33,534 nucleotides of DNA from a virus, in IMG/VR virus record IMGVR_UViG_3300029787_000181, positions 1-33,534 of that record; one strand, given 5' to 3'. Numbering within the stretch: the first letter of the stretch is position 1; each line of letters starts with the position of its first letter. A program made the position numbers and the translations under genes. A model generated the notes under the pieces. It saw only the letters and a list, made by a program, of their open reading frames with translations, searched no databases and was not told the DNA's origin. Below, piece after piece: positions 1 through 8,709 of this stretch.

Positions 1-98
1 AAGACAATCTAAAAACAGCGTTGGCGTTTTATGACGCGCAAGAAAAGCTGGCAGGCGATCTTGAACAGCAAAACAACAAGCTAAACGAAGAGGCTTAC
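1..98. repeat. Terminal direct repeat, left copy (assembly overlap of a circular genome)
   Basis: Identical over 98 bases to 33435-33532; the last two bases of the window then diverge (AA instead of TT). The repeat lies inside a continuous reading frame, so joining the ends restores one gene. This is what a circular or circularly permuted phage contig looks like. It does not look like a biological terminal repeat, although sequence alone cannot exclude one. Confidence 0.93.
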
Positions 99-953
99 TT
101 TCTAGGATTTACTGGCAAGCAAACGCTGACTTATGCGGAACTATCTCGCGTTATTCCTGTTGGCTACCTAGATGCAAAGATTGCGGCAAGCTCCGCGCAA
201 GCTGGCTTTGCCATTGTAGATGGTCAGTCAAGAGGGGCTGCAACTATCGGTGCCAGCGCTGCCAAGCGATTGATTTACGACTTTTTAGACGAGCAAAACT
301 ATCTTAGCCCGGAAATGCGTGACAAGCTAAACAGCCAAATCGGCACTAGTTCAAATTTGTCATTTCCTGACACGTCAAATCCAAACGAAAAAACTCGGCT
401 TAACTCACTGGCTAATTTCGGCAAGCTAACAATTTCTGATTTGGAGGAAGCAAAGTTAACACGCAGCTTGTCTGCTCAAGATTACATCATTCTGGAAAAC
501 AAGATCTTTACCAAGAACAACGAGAACGTAAACGAGTTCCTGCGCTTTGCCAAAGCAACCTACAACTACACCGAGGAAGTGGCAGCATCAACTGACGAGG
601 TAAGCGTGGCGATCACAGCCGCCTATGATGCTGTTGCCCAAGGTCTAATTGATTTTGCCATTTTAAACCCTGACGCCACAGCTTCACAAATAAAAACAGA
701 AGGCAATAGTTTAATCCAAGATCAAACAGACGCATTTAATGCGGCAAAACGCGAAGGGTATTTAAGATACCTTGATAACACAGGCGATGGCGCAGTGCCG
801 TTTTCTTTCCCTATAGACCCAGACAATCCCGTGGAAAGCATCCGAGAGTTTATGAGGTCGGGCGCAGTGTTAACAGAGTCGCAACAGGGAATTTTGTTAG
901 GCCGCATTCGCGTTCTTAACAGTTCGCGTTTTAAGGCGCAGTGGCAACAATGA
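1..953 (+). CDS. Internal virion protein, gp15-like position (C-terminal part; gene continues from window end)
   Basis: This is the C-terminal part of the protein that starts at 32603. Across the circular join the frame is continuous and gives about 594 residues in total. The visible segment is soluble, helical and rich in Gln, Asn and Ala, without a membrane segment or recognisable enzymatic motif. Its position between a gp14-like gene and a very large gp16-like gene matches the T7 gp15 slot, an internal core protein that enters the cell during DNA ejection. That assignment rests on gene order, not on recognised sequence. The next gene overlaps its stop as ATGA at 950-953. A TTG at 21 is not a real start; it merely lies in frame near the contig edge. 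Confidence 0.8.
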   Translation, partial: DNLKTALAFYDAQEKLAGDLEQQNNKLNEEAYFLGFTGKQTLTYAELSRVIPVGYLDAKIAASSAQAGFAIVDGQSRGAATIGASAAKRLIYDFLDEQNYLSPEMRDKLNSQIGTSSNLSFPDTSNPNEKTRLNSLANFGKLTISDLEEAKLTRSLSAQDYIILENKIFTKNNENVNEFLRFAKATYNYTEEVAASTDEVSVAITAAYDAVAQGLIDFAILNPDATASQIKTEGNSLIQDQTDAFNAAKREGYLRYLDNTGDGAVPFSFPIDPDNPVESIREFMRSGAVLTESQQGILLGRIRVLNSSRFKAQWQQ

Positions 954-2380
954 CAAATTTCCTTAACACTGACAGAGAAATAGAGCGCTACGACGAGGCT
1001 GAACTCTACGCAGAAACAGCAACGCCTGACATGATAAAAGGCATTCGCTCTAGCTTTAACACTGACACAGGCCGCACAGATCTGATGGCACCGTTGCCAT
1101 CTGGCGGCTTTGTTACGTTGGCAAGCGAAGCGCCAGAGATTATGATGGAAGCGCCAGCCATGCCGGGTATGGGCGCTGATGCAGCACTGCCTGTTGAAGA
1201 TGACGAGTTCCAACTGCAATCAATCAGGAATTACGCAGCCAGCGGCGCAAACATATCGTCACGCGATGATTATCTGGCGGCTGGCTATAGTGATCAACTG
1301 ATCGATGCGTCTGGCGTTATGGGCGAAACCCAGCAAAAGTCAGTCAGCATTGAGCCGTTATCAACCACCGAGATTGAGGACATCTTATCTAAAGGCGGGA
1401 CAGTCTTTCAGAACTCTGACCCCACCATGCGCGAGAACGGCGCAGCAGCGCTTACCGAGACATTGATTGAATTGCGCGTGGATGAGCGCCGCGAGGAATT
1501 AATGGCGCAAGGCGTAGATACTGCCGAGATCAGCCGCATCATAGCATCAGAGCAACCAGAAATGCGGTCACTGTCAGAGAACTTGGCAGATGCTGTGTTC
1601 GGCAACAAAAACGTGCTTGGCACCGGGGTGGGCGATTTTGTCACCGCAGGCGTCATGGATATGCAAGAGGGCTGGCGCATGTATACTGATGCGCTGCGCA
1701 ACGACAGCCCTGCCAACCGGGCGCTGGGCGTGTTGCTTATGGCGGCTGGCGTAGCAGAGGCCACAGGCGTTGGCATGGTCTTAGGCAAGACAATCAAGAA
1801 AAGCATCCCCATGATGCAGAGCGCATTGCTGAAGGCTGGCCAAAACGCAGAGTTGCGTATGGCAGAACGTGGCCCAGCTGTTGACTTTCTATCCAGCACC
1901 ATGATGTCTGGTGTTGACCCGACAATAGTCACAGATCCACTGGTGGCGGCTGCTGGTCGGGCTGTGGGGGATGGAGAGATGTCTAGCAAAGCACAAGATG
2001 CTGCAAGTAAGTTGTTTCGTGTTTACCACGGTGGCCCTGAAAAAATAACTGTACCTGAGATGCGTTCTGATCCAGAGGGCTTACCTTTGGGCTTTAGTGT
2101 TACGCCAGATAAAAATATTGCAGAAACTTACCAAGGGAAAAAAGGCGCAGTTTCAAGTTTCGATATAGATTTGCAAAACGCAAAAATAATTACGGAAATG
2201 GAATTTTACGACCTTGTTAATAATTTAGAATTAAAATTAAATATTGACGAGGGTGAGGCTTCAGAAAGTCAGATTTCAACAGCTTTGCGCGATGCGGGGG
2301 TTGATGCCATCCAGTACCCCGATTCTGAATTTGGGATTCGCGTTATTAACCCAGATATTTTGACAACAGCCCTAGACTAA
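950..2380 (+). CDS. Virion-associated protein with C-terminal ADP-ribosyltransferase-like domain
   Basis: A 476-residue protein. The first ~350 residues are acidic and helical, with a hydrophobic stretch at about 245-270 (ALGVLLMAAGVAEATGVGM). From about residue 350 the sequence changes character: FRVYHGGPE (Tyr359, His360, Gly361), then GFSVTPDKNIAETYQG, then DAGVDAIQYPDSEFGIRVIN near the C-terminus. The series YHG, a small residue followed by S-x-(T/D)P, a conserved ETY, and a final G-x-x-x-x-x-(F/V)-x-x-x-P-x-x-I is the layout of ART domains found in phage polyvalent proteins. The DNA of this domain (roughly 2130-2260) is clearly richer in A+T than its flanks. The gene lies between two internal virion genes, so the product is probably packaged and ejected, by analogy with T4 Alt. 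Start chosen at ATG 950 (ATGA overlap); GTG 941, with AAGG five bases upstream, is an alternative. The ART assignment is from pattern, not from a search. Confidence 0.72.
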   Translation: MTNFLNTDREIERYDEAELYAETATPDMIKGIRSSFNTDTGRTDLMAPLPSGGFVTLASEAPEIMMEAPAMPGMGADAALPVEDDEFQLQSIRNYAASGANISSRDDYLAAGYSDQLIDASGVMGETQQKSVSIEPLSTTEIEDILSKGGTVFQNSDPTMRENGAAALTETLIELRVDERREELMAQGVDTAEISRIIASEQPEMRSLSENLADAVFGNKNVLGTGVGDFVTAGVMDMQEGWRMYTDALRNDSPANRALGVLLMAAGVAEATGVGMVLGKTIKKSIPMMQSALLKAGQNAELRMAERGPAVDFLSSTMMSGVDPTIVTDPLVAAAGRAVGDGEMSSKAQDAASKLFRVYHGGPEKITVPEMRSDPEGLPLGFSVTPDKNIAETYQGKKGAVSSFDIDLQNAKIITEMEFYDLVNNLELKLNIDEGEASESQISTALRDAGVDAIQYPDSEFGIRVINPDILTTALD

Positions 2381-2404
2381 CCACCACATCACCAGACTAC
2401 CACA

Positions 2405-2429
2405 AGGGCGCTTTTCAGCGCTCTTTTTT
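2405..2429 (+). terminator. Rho-independent terminator or attenuator inside the virion operon
   Basis: Stem AGGGCGC/GCGCTCT (7 bp with one G-U pair), loop TTTTCA, then a run of Ts at 2424-2429. It lies in the 63-base gap after the ART-domain gene and before the large internal virion gene at 2444, within an otherwise tightly overlapping cluster. Confidence 0.75.
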
Positions 2430-2443
2430 ATTGTGAGGCCCGT

Positions 2444-5400
2444 ATGGCAATAGACCCCCAACAGATCGCAACTGAGCAAACACAGCGCGCGGCGTTGGCG
2501 CAACGTGGCGCGCCTACAGAAATGGCGGGTAGCCCGGAGAATGCCGTGCGTCTGGCTGGCTTGGGCAATTTTATACCGGGGCCGGGTGTTCTATCTTCAA
2601 TAAATAGGCTGGGTAACAGCGTGTCGGTGGATGCTGTTGTGGATACAGTTCCCCCAGCAAGGCCAGCCCCACCCGCCGCAGGGCAAACTCCAGCAGGCCC
2701 AGCCAGCGGCGAGGTAGGTGCAGCCCCAACAGTCACCAGCGATGCCCCAACAATACAGCAGCCATCCCGCGTCCCAACGCCTGCTGAAGTGGGCGTGATG
2801 CAAAACACTGGCGCATATAGCGAAACCGCCACGAAAAAGCTGTTAGCGCCGCAGGTACTCAGCCCGGAAGGCTTAGAGAAATTTAAAGCAATGGGTTACA
2901 AAGCTGACGGCACACCGCCAGAGGCTGACCCGCTCAAGACCGCACAAGAGGCGCTAGACGAGCAAACCGCAGAAGCTATTGACGTAAGCAAGTTAGCACA
3001 GCAAGCGTTAACGGCTGACGAGCGAGGCTTTAAGCCAACCACCGCTGTTGCATCTGAGGAAGCCGCCGACGAGATCCTTGCCGCATTGGCGCGCGATGAG
3101 GCAAACATCAAATCGCTGGCAGATGGCGGTGACTTTAACTTTGACTACATTGACACCGAGGATGACGTTCAAGCGCTAATCACAGGCGTAGGCGAACAGT
3201 TAACTGACGAGCAGTTAATTCTTACTCGCGGCAAAATGAATAAAAACGCCACGATGAATGAAGCGGCTGGCATCCTTGCTGACGAGATTGGCTTTCAGCG
3301 TGAAGTGCTGCGCCGCAAGATTGGCGAAGGTGGGTTTACCGCAGCGCAGTTTGTGGCAGGGCGCACTATCCTAGTAAAATCTGGCCAGACGCTGACAGAT
3401 CTGGCGGCAAAGATAAAAGGCGGCACAGCAGACGCTGGTGATCGCCTACGGTTCAGACGCCAGCTTGCAATCCACAGCGGCATTCAATTGCAGCTAAAGG
3501 GCTTTCAAACAGACGCTGCACGGGCGCTGCAATCTTTTCAGATCAAAATAGATGGCGAGTTAGATTTAGCGCGCTTTAATGAGGAAGCCGCGACAATGCT
3601 GGCCAACGATGGCGATGCAGGCATAACCGATGAACTGGCGAAAAAACTGCTGGGTGCCGTTGAAAAGAATGGCTCATTAAAAACAATCAACACGTTTGCA
3701 GATTTGGGATGGAGCGCCAGAACCAGCCAGATGGTAAGCGAGGCGTACCTTGCCGGGTTACTATCTTCACCAGCTACACAGGTCAAAAACATCGTCGGCA
3801 CCGCAGGCTTTATGTTGTACCAACTGCCAGCAGAAATAATTGCAGGCATGACAGGCTCTGTGTTTCGCAAAGGCCAGCAAATACTTGGCGACTCATATCC
3901 AATTGATCCTGATCAAGTTTATGTTGAGGACGCCATGCTGCGCTTTAAGGGCTGGATGGACAGCTATAAAGACGCCCTGCGCGCGGCATCAATTGCCTAT
4001 AAAACTGAGGTGCCAGCGGGTGGCGTCAGCAAGCTAGACGTGGATAACTACACGGCTGTGCAAGGCGATCCACGATCACAGTCTGTGTTCAGCCGCAGCA
4101 TCACAGACCTTGGCAAGCGCATGAGAATACCGTTTCGCTTGCTGCTGGCTGGCGATGAGTTCTTTAAAACAATCAGCCAACGCGGCGAATTATACACAGC
4201 CGCCAACCGGGCATATCAAGATGTGATCCGCAACGGTGGTACTGTTGTTGAAGCCGAGGACGCGGCAGGCATTGTGTTGCTTGATCCTAGAGCAATATCT
4301 GACCAGCTAGACACCAAAGCAAAGTATGACACTATGCAATCAGATCTTGGCGATTTCGGCAAGTTCACAGGCATTATGCAGCGCGCGCAAATTGGGGGCA
4401 TACCAGTAGGTCGATTTATTCTACCGTTTGCCACAGCGCCAACAAATGACGCATTGCGCACGTTAGAGTTCCAGCCGTTAAATCTTGTGGCTTGGGCTAG
4501 AATATTTGGCAACAAAGGCACACCAGCAGAACGTCAGATGGCTTTTGGCAAGATGGCTGTCGGCAGCGCTGTCATGGGTGTTTTTGCTCTTGACGCTATG
4601 GAGGGCCGTATAACTGGTGGCTATCCCAGCGATAAAAAGCTGCGCGATGCATTGCCCCCCGGCTGGCAACCTTACAGCTACGTTACCAAAGGCGAGGGTT
4701 TTCCAGAAGGCTTGCCGCTTTATGATCAGTACGGCGTTCCAAACGGGCCGCTGAACTATACGTCATATAATGGATTTGGCCCTGCCAGCACATTAGTTGG
4801 CTTGACCGCCAACGTGTTGCAAAACGCAGTAAGAACGCGCGACCCGGAACTGCAGGGCGCATATATATCGGCTGCTGTGTTGGGCGCTGTTGATTACTTT
4901 TCAGAACTGCCAATGCTGCAAGGCGTGGCTGACATTCAAGAAATGATTGATCAGGCCAAACGCGGCGATACCGCTGGGGCAGTTGCACAGTTTGGGCGCG
5001 GCCCTGCTGAAGCTGCCACACCGATTGGCGTTCCTAACCCGTTAAGCGCAGCCCAGCGCGCTATTGCCAGAGTAAACGACCCTACTGTGGTCAAGCCCAA
5101 GGATGACATTGAATACTACACAATGGAAGACATGGCGCTGGTGGTTGATAACCCGGACGGCACCAAAAGCTGGAAATATGATCTGTACGGTGAGCCAGAT
5201 TGGGCGCGTGTTGGTACGCCTAAGAATGACGAGTGGGCATGGATGCATTCGCTGCTGGGCAAGCTGGATGCGCTGCAAAGCAAAGACAGCGTGTTTGGGC
5301 TGATACCCGGCGTAGAGGGTGAGCGCGATAAGAACACCATAGTCTATGACACGCTAGGCAATGCGCGCGGCGCTGATGCGTTTAGCTTGGCAAACAATCC

Positions 5401-5833
5401 AAAGATGGCGATCTTTAACAACGTGTCTGGCATTAAGATCACACCCGGCAAATCACCCACCATCTTAGAAGCTGAGTTGATCAGGCTGTCCACTATAGCC
5501 AGAACATGGCCGCTGACCAACAAAGAGCAAATGGAAGGCATCCAATTGTCTTTTGGCGATCAGATGCAACTGGTTAATCAAGCAAAGAACATTACTCAGG
5601 TTCGGAAGTATGACGATCTGACATTCCGCAAGGCGCTCAGTAAACTGGTGCAGGACGATCCATATTTGGAAAGCACCACTAAGGAAAAGCTGACGTTAAT
5701 ACGCAAGCTAAACAATGATTATTTTGAGCAAGCGTTTAACGAAATTATAAACAGACCAGAAAACCTAAAAGTGAAAAACGCCGTGCTTGGCAGGAAAGAA
5801 GCGCAAAAGATACTTGAGAGAGGCAACCAATGA
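2444..5833 (+). CDS. Large internal virion (ejection) protein, gp16-like
   Basis: At 1129 residues this is the largest protein of the phage. The N-terminal ~110 residues are Pro/Ala-rich and low complexity. A central block around residue 435 contains LAGLLSSPATQVKNIVGTAG and a following hydrophobic stretch; the 'LLS-x-PATQ-x-x-N' pattern recurs in large podoviral internal proteins and polyvalent proteins. A second hydrophobic patch lies near residues 700-720. I see no lysozyme/transglycosylase Glu motif of the T7 gp16 type. Size and position (last of the internal protein genes, before the tail fibre) give the gp16-like role: part of the channel for genome ejection. GAGG at 2434-2437 precedes ATG 2444. 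The stop overlaps the tail-fibre ATG (ATGA at 5830). Confidence 0.75.
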   Translation: MAIDPQQIATEQTQRAALAQRGAPTEMAGSPENAVRLAGLGNFIPGPGVLSSINRLGNSVSVDAVVDTVPPARPAPPAAGQTPAGPASGEVGAAPTVTSDAPTIQQPSRVPTPAEVGVMQNTGAYSETATKKLLAPQVLSPEGLEKFKAMGYKADGTPPEADPLKTAQEALDEQTAEAIDVSKLAQQALTADERGFKPTTAVASEEAADEILAALARDEANIKSLADGGDFNFDYIDTEDDVQALITGVGEQLTDEQLILTRGKMNKNATMNEAAGILADEIGFQREVLRRKIGEGGFTAAQFVAGRTILVKSGQTLTDLAAKIKGGTADAGDRLRFRRQLAIHSGIQLQLKGFQTDAARALQSFQIKIDGELDLARFNEEAATMLANDGDAGITDELAKKLLGAVEKNGSLKTINTFADLGWSARTSQMVSEAYLAGLLSSPATQVKNIVGTAGFMLYQLPAEIIAGMTGSVFRKGQQILGDSYPIDPDQVYVEDAMLRFKGWMDSYKDALRAASIAYKTEVPAGGVSKLDVDNYTAVQGDPRSQSVFSRSITDLGKRMRIPFRLLLAGDEFFKTISQRGELYTAANRAYQDVIRNGGTVVEAEDAAGIVLLDPRAISDQLDTKAKYDTMQSDLGDFGKFTGIMQRAQIGGIPVGRFILPFATAPTNDALRTLEFQPLNLVAWARIFGNKGTPAERQMAFGKMAVGSAVMGVFALDAMEGRITGGYPSDKKLRDALPPGWQPYSYVTKGEGFPEGLPLYDQYGVPNGPLNYTSYNGFGPASTLVGLTANVLQNAVRTRDPELQGAYISAAVLGAVDYFSELPMLQGVADIQEMIDQAKRGDTAGAVAQFGRGPAEAATPIGVPNPLSAAQRAIARVNDPTVVKPKDDIEYYTMEDMALVVDNPDGTKSWKYDLYGEPDWARVGTPKNDEWAWMHSLLGKLDALQSKDSVFGLIPGVEGERDKNTIVYDTLGNARGADAFSLANNPKMAIFNNVSGIKITPGKSPTILEAELIRLSTIARTWPLTNKEQMEGIQLSFGDQMQLVNQAKNITQVRKYDDLTFRKALSKLVQDDPYLESTTKEKLTLIRKLNNDYFEQAFNEIINRPENLKVKNAVLGRKEAQKILERGNQ

Positions 5834-7593
5834 CCGTTACGTCAACAAACCAAAAAGTACAGTTCAACGGCGACGGCTCAACTACAGTCTTTGCCTACAA
5901 CTTTAAAATATTTGCCAGCAGCGATCTGTCTGTCATCTTGCGGTCAGCCGCTGGCACAGAGACTGTCCAGCAGCTAACCACCAACTACACTGTCAGCGGC
6001 GTAGGTGAAACATCTGGCGGCAATGTCACGATGGGCACAGCCCCGGCATCAGGCACCACCCTGACAATCCTGCGGGTACAGCCAAACTTGCAAGGGCTGG
6101 ATCTGGTGCCAAACGATCCTTTCCCGGCTGGCAGCATGGAAGATGCTTTAGACAAGCTGACATTTATGGTGCAGACGCATGACGAGGAAATTGGCAGATC
6201 GATCAAGGCATCAAAGACAAACGTCATTGCTGATAGCGAATTTACCGTCAGCGCGACAGATCGGGCCAACAAGCTGTTTAGCTTCGACAGCAGTGGCAAC
6301 CTATCTATCGCGCAGGAGCTTGGGACGTATCGCGGGGATTGGGCAGCAAGCACGACATATGCCGTGCGGGATCTGGTGAAGGACACCAGCACTGGCAACA
6401 TCTTTATCTGCGTTACGGCGCACACGTCCAGCGGATCACAGCCGCTTACCACCAACACAGACAGCGCAAAGTGGTCTTTGATTGTCGATGCTGCATCTGC
6501 GACCACTAGCCAAACAGCGGCGGCGACGTCTGCCACGGCAGCGGCAAGCAGCGCCACAGCAGCGGCTAGTTCAGCAACGGCAGCGGCCAGTTCAGCTACA
6601 GATGCGGCAGGATCGAGCGGGGCGTCTGGTGCGGCCACTAGCGCAACAGCGGCGGCATCATCTGCAACCGCAGCGGCATCATCTGCAACATCTGCGGCCA
6701 GCAGTTTAAGCACATTCCAATCGCAGTATCACGGCGCTGCAAGTTCAGATCCATCTAGCAATCTGTCTACCGGGGATCTGTATTTTAACACGTCCAGCAA
6801 TAGCCTAAAGGTCTACAATGGTTCAGCTTGGGTAGCAGCGGCGTTTGATACCAGCGGCGCATTGATTAACACAAACAACCTTAGTGATGTTTCAAACGCA
6901 GCAACGGCGCTGACAAACCTTGGTGTCAACGCAACCGCCGCTGAAATCAATCTAATTGACGGCGGCACAGCGCGAGGTACAACTGCCATTGCTGACGGAG
7001 ATGGGTTGCTTGTTAATGACGCTGGCACGATGCGTATGACCAACGTGCAAACAGTCAAAACATATATGACGGCTGGCGTTGGAGGTGGTGGCACAGAGTT
7101 TATAGCTTCTTCGGGCGCTATCTCCGATGCAGCTTCAGTATCTTTCACAGGCTTTGACGCAAGCAGTTTTGATCATTACGTCTTTTATATGCAATATGTT
7201 AAGCCTGTATCGGACAGTCAAGAACTTCTTGCCTATGCAAGTACAAATGGCGGTAGTTCTTATGACACCACAAACGGTAATTATCACCAACCAAACACTA
7301 CTGATAGAACCAGTTTTTCTATCAATGCGGGAGACCCTCTAGGTAATGACACAAACGAATACGGCATAAGTGGTCGTTTCTTCGTTTATAGTCCCGCATT
7401 TGCAGCTTACACTTATGCTGAAACTTCTGCCGTTTTAATGACGGCATCAGGCGGCATTCTTAGAACTACGGTATATAATTCAAGCGGATCGGTTTATCTA
7501 AGCACTACTGCTGTAAATGCCATTCAATTTAAGTTTGGTTCAGGAAATATTGCTAGTGGTGAAATCACCATGTTTGGGATTAAGAACGCATAG
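5830..7593 (+). CDS. Tail fibre protein (T7-like N-terminus, Ala/Ser coiled repeats, distinct tip)
   Basis: A 587-residue protein. Residues 1-130 (VQFNGDGSTTVFAYNFKIF, then LQGLDLVPNDPFPAGSMEDA) match the pattern of the T7 gp17 N-terminal virion-attachment domain. Residues ~215-290 are about seven near-heptad units of AAASSAT, as in the collar/stalk repeats of lambda-type side-tail fibres, and probably form a trimeric stalk. Next come a short LYFNTSSNSLKVYNGSAW domain and a tip from about residue 415 (GFDASSFDHYVFYMQY, LAYASTNGGSSYD). The DNA of the tip (about 7110-7590) is A+T-richer than the stalk, suggesting an exchanged receptor-binding module. The gene is translationally coupled to the upstream gene (ATGA). 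Confidence 0.9.
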   Translation: MTVTSTNQKVQFNGDGSTTVFAYNFKIFASSDLSVILRSAAGTETVQQLTTNYTVSGVGETSGGNVTMGTAPASGTTLTILRVQPNLQGLDLVPNDPFPAGSMEDALDKLTFMVQTHDEEIGRSIKASKTNVIADSEFTVSATDRANKLFSFDSSGNLSIAQELGTYRGDWAASTTYAVRDLVKDTSTGNIFICVTAHTSSGSQPLTTNTDSAKWSLIVDAASATTSQTAAATSATAAASSATAAASSATAAASSATDAAGSSGASGAATSATAAASSATAAASSATSAASSLSTFQSQYHGAASSDPSSNLSTGDLYFNTSSNSLKVYNGSAWVAAAFDTSGALINTNNLSDVSNAATALTNLGVNATAAEINLIDGGTARGTTAIADGDGLLVNDAGTMRMTNVQTVKTYMTAGVGGGGTEFIASSGAISDAASVSFTGFDASSFDHYVFYMQYVKPVSDSQELLAYASTNGGSSYDTTNGNYHQPNTTDRTSFSINAGDPLGNDTNEYGISGRFFVYSPAFAAYTYAETSAVLMTASGGILRTTVYNSSGSVYLSTTAVNAIQFKFGSGNIASGEITMFGIKNA

Positions 7594-7602
7594 GAGACAG
7601 TA

Positions 7603-7878
7603 ATGCCAAGATACCACAACGTTAACGGCAACATGGTTCAGTTCACTGCCCAAGAAGAAACTGCGCGTGATGCAGAGGAAGCGGCATGGGCGGCTGGTGC
7701 TGCGACACGTCAAGCTGCAGAGGTGCGTAAAGAACGTGATGACAAACTAGCTGCATGTGATTGGCGCGCGTCATCAGATGTAACCCTGTCAAGCGAGTGG
7801 CGCACGTATCGGCAGGCGCTACGTGATGTTCCGAGCCAGCTACCGGGCGCAATTACTTGGCCGACTGAGCCTAAATGA
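7603..7878 (+). CDS. Tail fibre assembly chaperone-like protein (Phage_tail_APC type)
   Basis: A 91-residue protein. The C-terminal half reads RDDKLAACDWRASSDVTLS, then W-x-x-YRQALRDVPSQ, then ITWPTEPK. This matches the pattern of the phage tail assembly chaperone family (R-D-x-x-L-x-x-x-DW ... W-x-x-YRQALRD-x-P-x-Q ... WP-x-x-P). It follows the tail fibre by nine bases, with GGAG upstream of ATG 7603, as expected for a fibre-folding helper. Residues ~25-50 are a charged Ala/Glu helix. Confidence 0.75.
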   Translation: MPRYHNVNGNMVQFTAQEETARDAEEAAWAAGAATRQAAEVRKERDDKLAACDWRASSDVTLSSEWRTYRQALRDVPSQLPGAITWPTEPK

Positions 7879-8072
7879 TGGACAAGCGTACAGTCAGCAG
7901 CGCGCACCAGCGCATAGATGAAATGCAATTGCAGATCGTCGAGTTGCGCACGGAAGCCAAGGTCAATTTTCGTGACCTGTTCAACAGGGTGAAGCGTTTG
8001 GAGGCCGTGCTGATTTGCACATCTGGCGCATCAATCGTTATGCTGCTGACTATCCTGTCCAAGATGCAGTGA
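7875..8072 (+). CDS. Small coiled-coil protein with C-terminal membrane anchor (XhlA-like layout)
   Basis: A 65-residue protein. A helical heptad-like N-terminus (RIDEMQLQIVELRTEAKVNF, then RDLFNRVKRLEAV) is followed by one membrane segment, LICTSGASIVMLLTILSKM. This arrangement resembles haemolysin XhlA-type phage proteins that act with holins, but the length and motifs are too short for a firm family assignment. It overlaps its predecessor by ATGA (7875-7878) and its successor by GTGA, placing it at the head of the lysis/membrane gene string. Confidence 0.7.
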   Translation: MMDKRTVSSAHQRIDEMQLQIVELRTEAKVNFRDLFNRVKRLEAVLICTSGASIVMLLTILSKMQ

Positions 8073-8263
8073 CACACGTATTTGTACTTATCTTATGGCA
8101 AGGTATTGGCGCAGATAGGCAAATAATAGCAGAGGTTGAGTTTAGCAATCTCCAGCATTGCCTAATTGCTGCGCAGCTTTTGGTTAAACGATACGGCTAT
8201 GAAACGCCAAAGGATCGCGCGTTGGCGTACTGCATTCCCAAGCGGGTAGCCCCAGAAGCATAA
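8069..8263 (+). CDS. Hypothetical small protein
   Basis: A 64-residue protein from a GTG start overlapping the previous stop (GTGA at 8069-8072). An open frame extends upstream to 8015, but the GTGA coupling fits the rest of the cluster better. The sequence has a hydrophobic start (THVFVLILWQGI), a short amphipathic middle and a CIPKRVAPEA tail. I do not recognise a family. A role near lysis or the membrane is suggested only by its neighbours. Confidence 0.6.
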   Translation: MTHVFVLILWQGIGADRQIIAEVEFSNLQHCLIAAQLLVKRYGYETPKDRALAYCIPKRVAPEA

Positions 8264-8274
8264 GAGGCCGCGCA

Positions 8275-8709
8275 ATGGAACCTATCAGCGTAGCCGTGGC
8301 AGCGTTTGCCGCGATCAAAAGCGGTGTCAAGTTGGGCAAAGATGCTCAGTCAATGATGTCAGATATTGGCAAAATGTGGGGCGCAATCGATGAGGTTCGC
8401 GGCGAGCACAAGAAGAAAAAGAAATCACCCTTCACATCTGCAAACGAGGAAGCCTTAGAGACTTTCGCGGCGTTAAAAAAGGCCGAGGACTTGGAACGCG
8501 AACTTGAAAAAGTTGTGAAGATGACGCGCGGATTTTATGCGTGGCAAGAGTTGCTCAAGATCCGAGGTCAGATCAAGCGGGAACGCATGGAAGCAGAGAA
8601 AGCAAGGAGAGCCAAGATGCAGCAACGCCTTGAACTTGGCGCAGCCGTAGCGCTGTTTGTCCTACTGGTAGCCACTATGATCTTTGGCGTGTGGTTGTTC
8701 CTGACGTGA
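8275..8709 (+). CDS. Tail-anchored coiled-coil membrane protein
   Basis: A 144-residue protein. The N-terminal 20 residues are an Ala-rich amphipathic helix (ISVAVAAFAAIKSGVKLGKD). A lysine cluster (HKKKKKSP) comes next, then a long charged helical region (~60-115), and a single C-terminal membrane segment VALFVLLVATMIFGVWLF. Topology suggests an inner-membrane anchor with a cytoplasmic coiled coil. I cannot name a family; similar proteins sit beside holins in marine podoviruses. GAGG-like sequence (AGAGGC) precedes ATG 8275. Confidence 0.7.
   Translation: MEPISVAVAAFAAIKSGVKLGKDAQSMMSDIGKMWGAIDEVRGEHKKKKKSPFTSANEEALETFAALKKAEDLERELEKVVKMTRGFYAWQELLKIRGQIKRERMEAEKARRAKMQQRLELGAAVALFVLLVATMIFGVWLFLT

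Noticed and set aside
1-98. True direct terminal repeat of a T7-like linear genome
   Set aside because: It lies inside a coding frame that is continuous across the join and is of a length typical of assembler overlap. T7-type repeats usually lie in non-coding DNA between the late and early genes.
1408-1989. 193-codon minus-strand frame opposite the ART-domain gene
   Set aside because: Composition (Ser/Thr/Ala/Pro) is typical of an antisense shadow. There is no ribosome site, and it lies inside a well-supported plus-strand gene.
5985-6713. 242-codon minus-strand frame opposite the tail fibre
   Set aside because: Its Ala/Val repeats are the mirror of the AAASSAT stalk repeats, with no start signal or neighbours on that strand.
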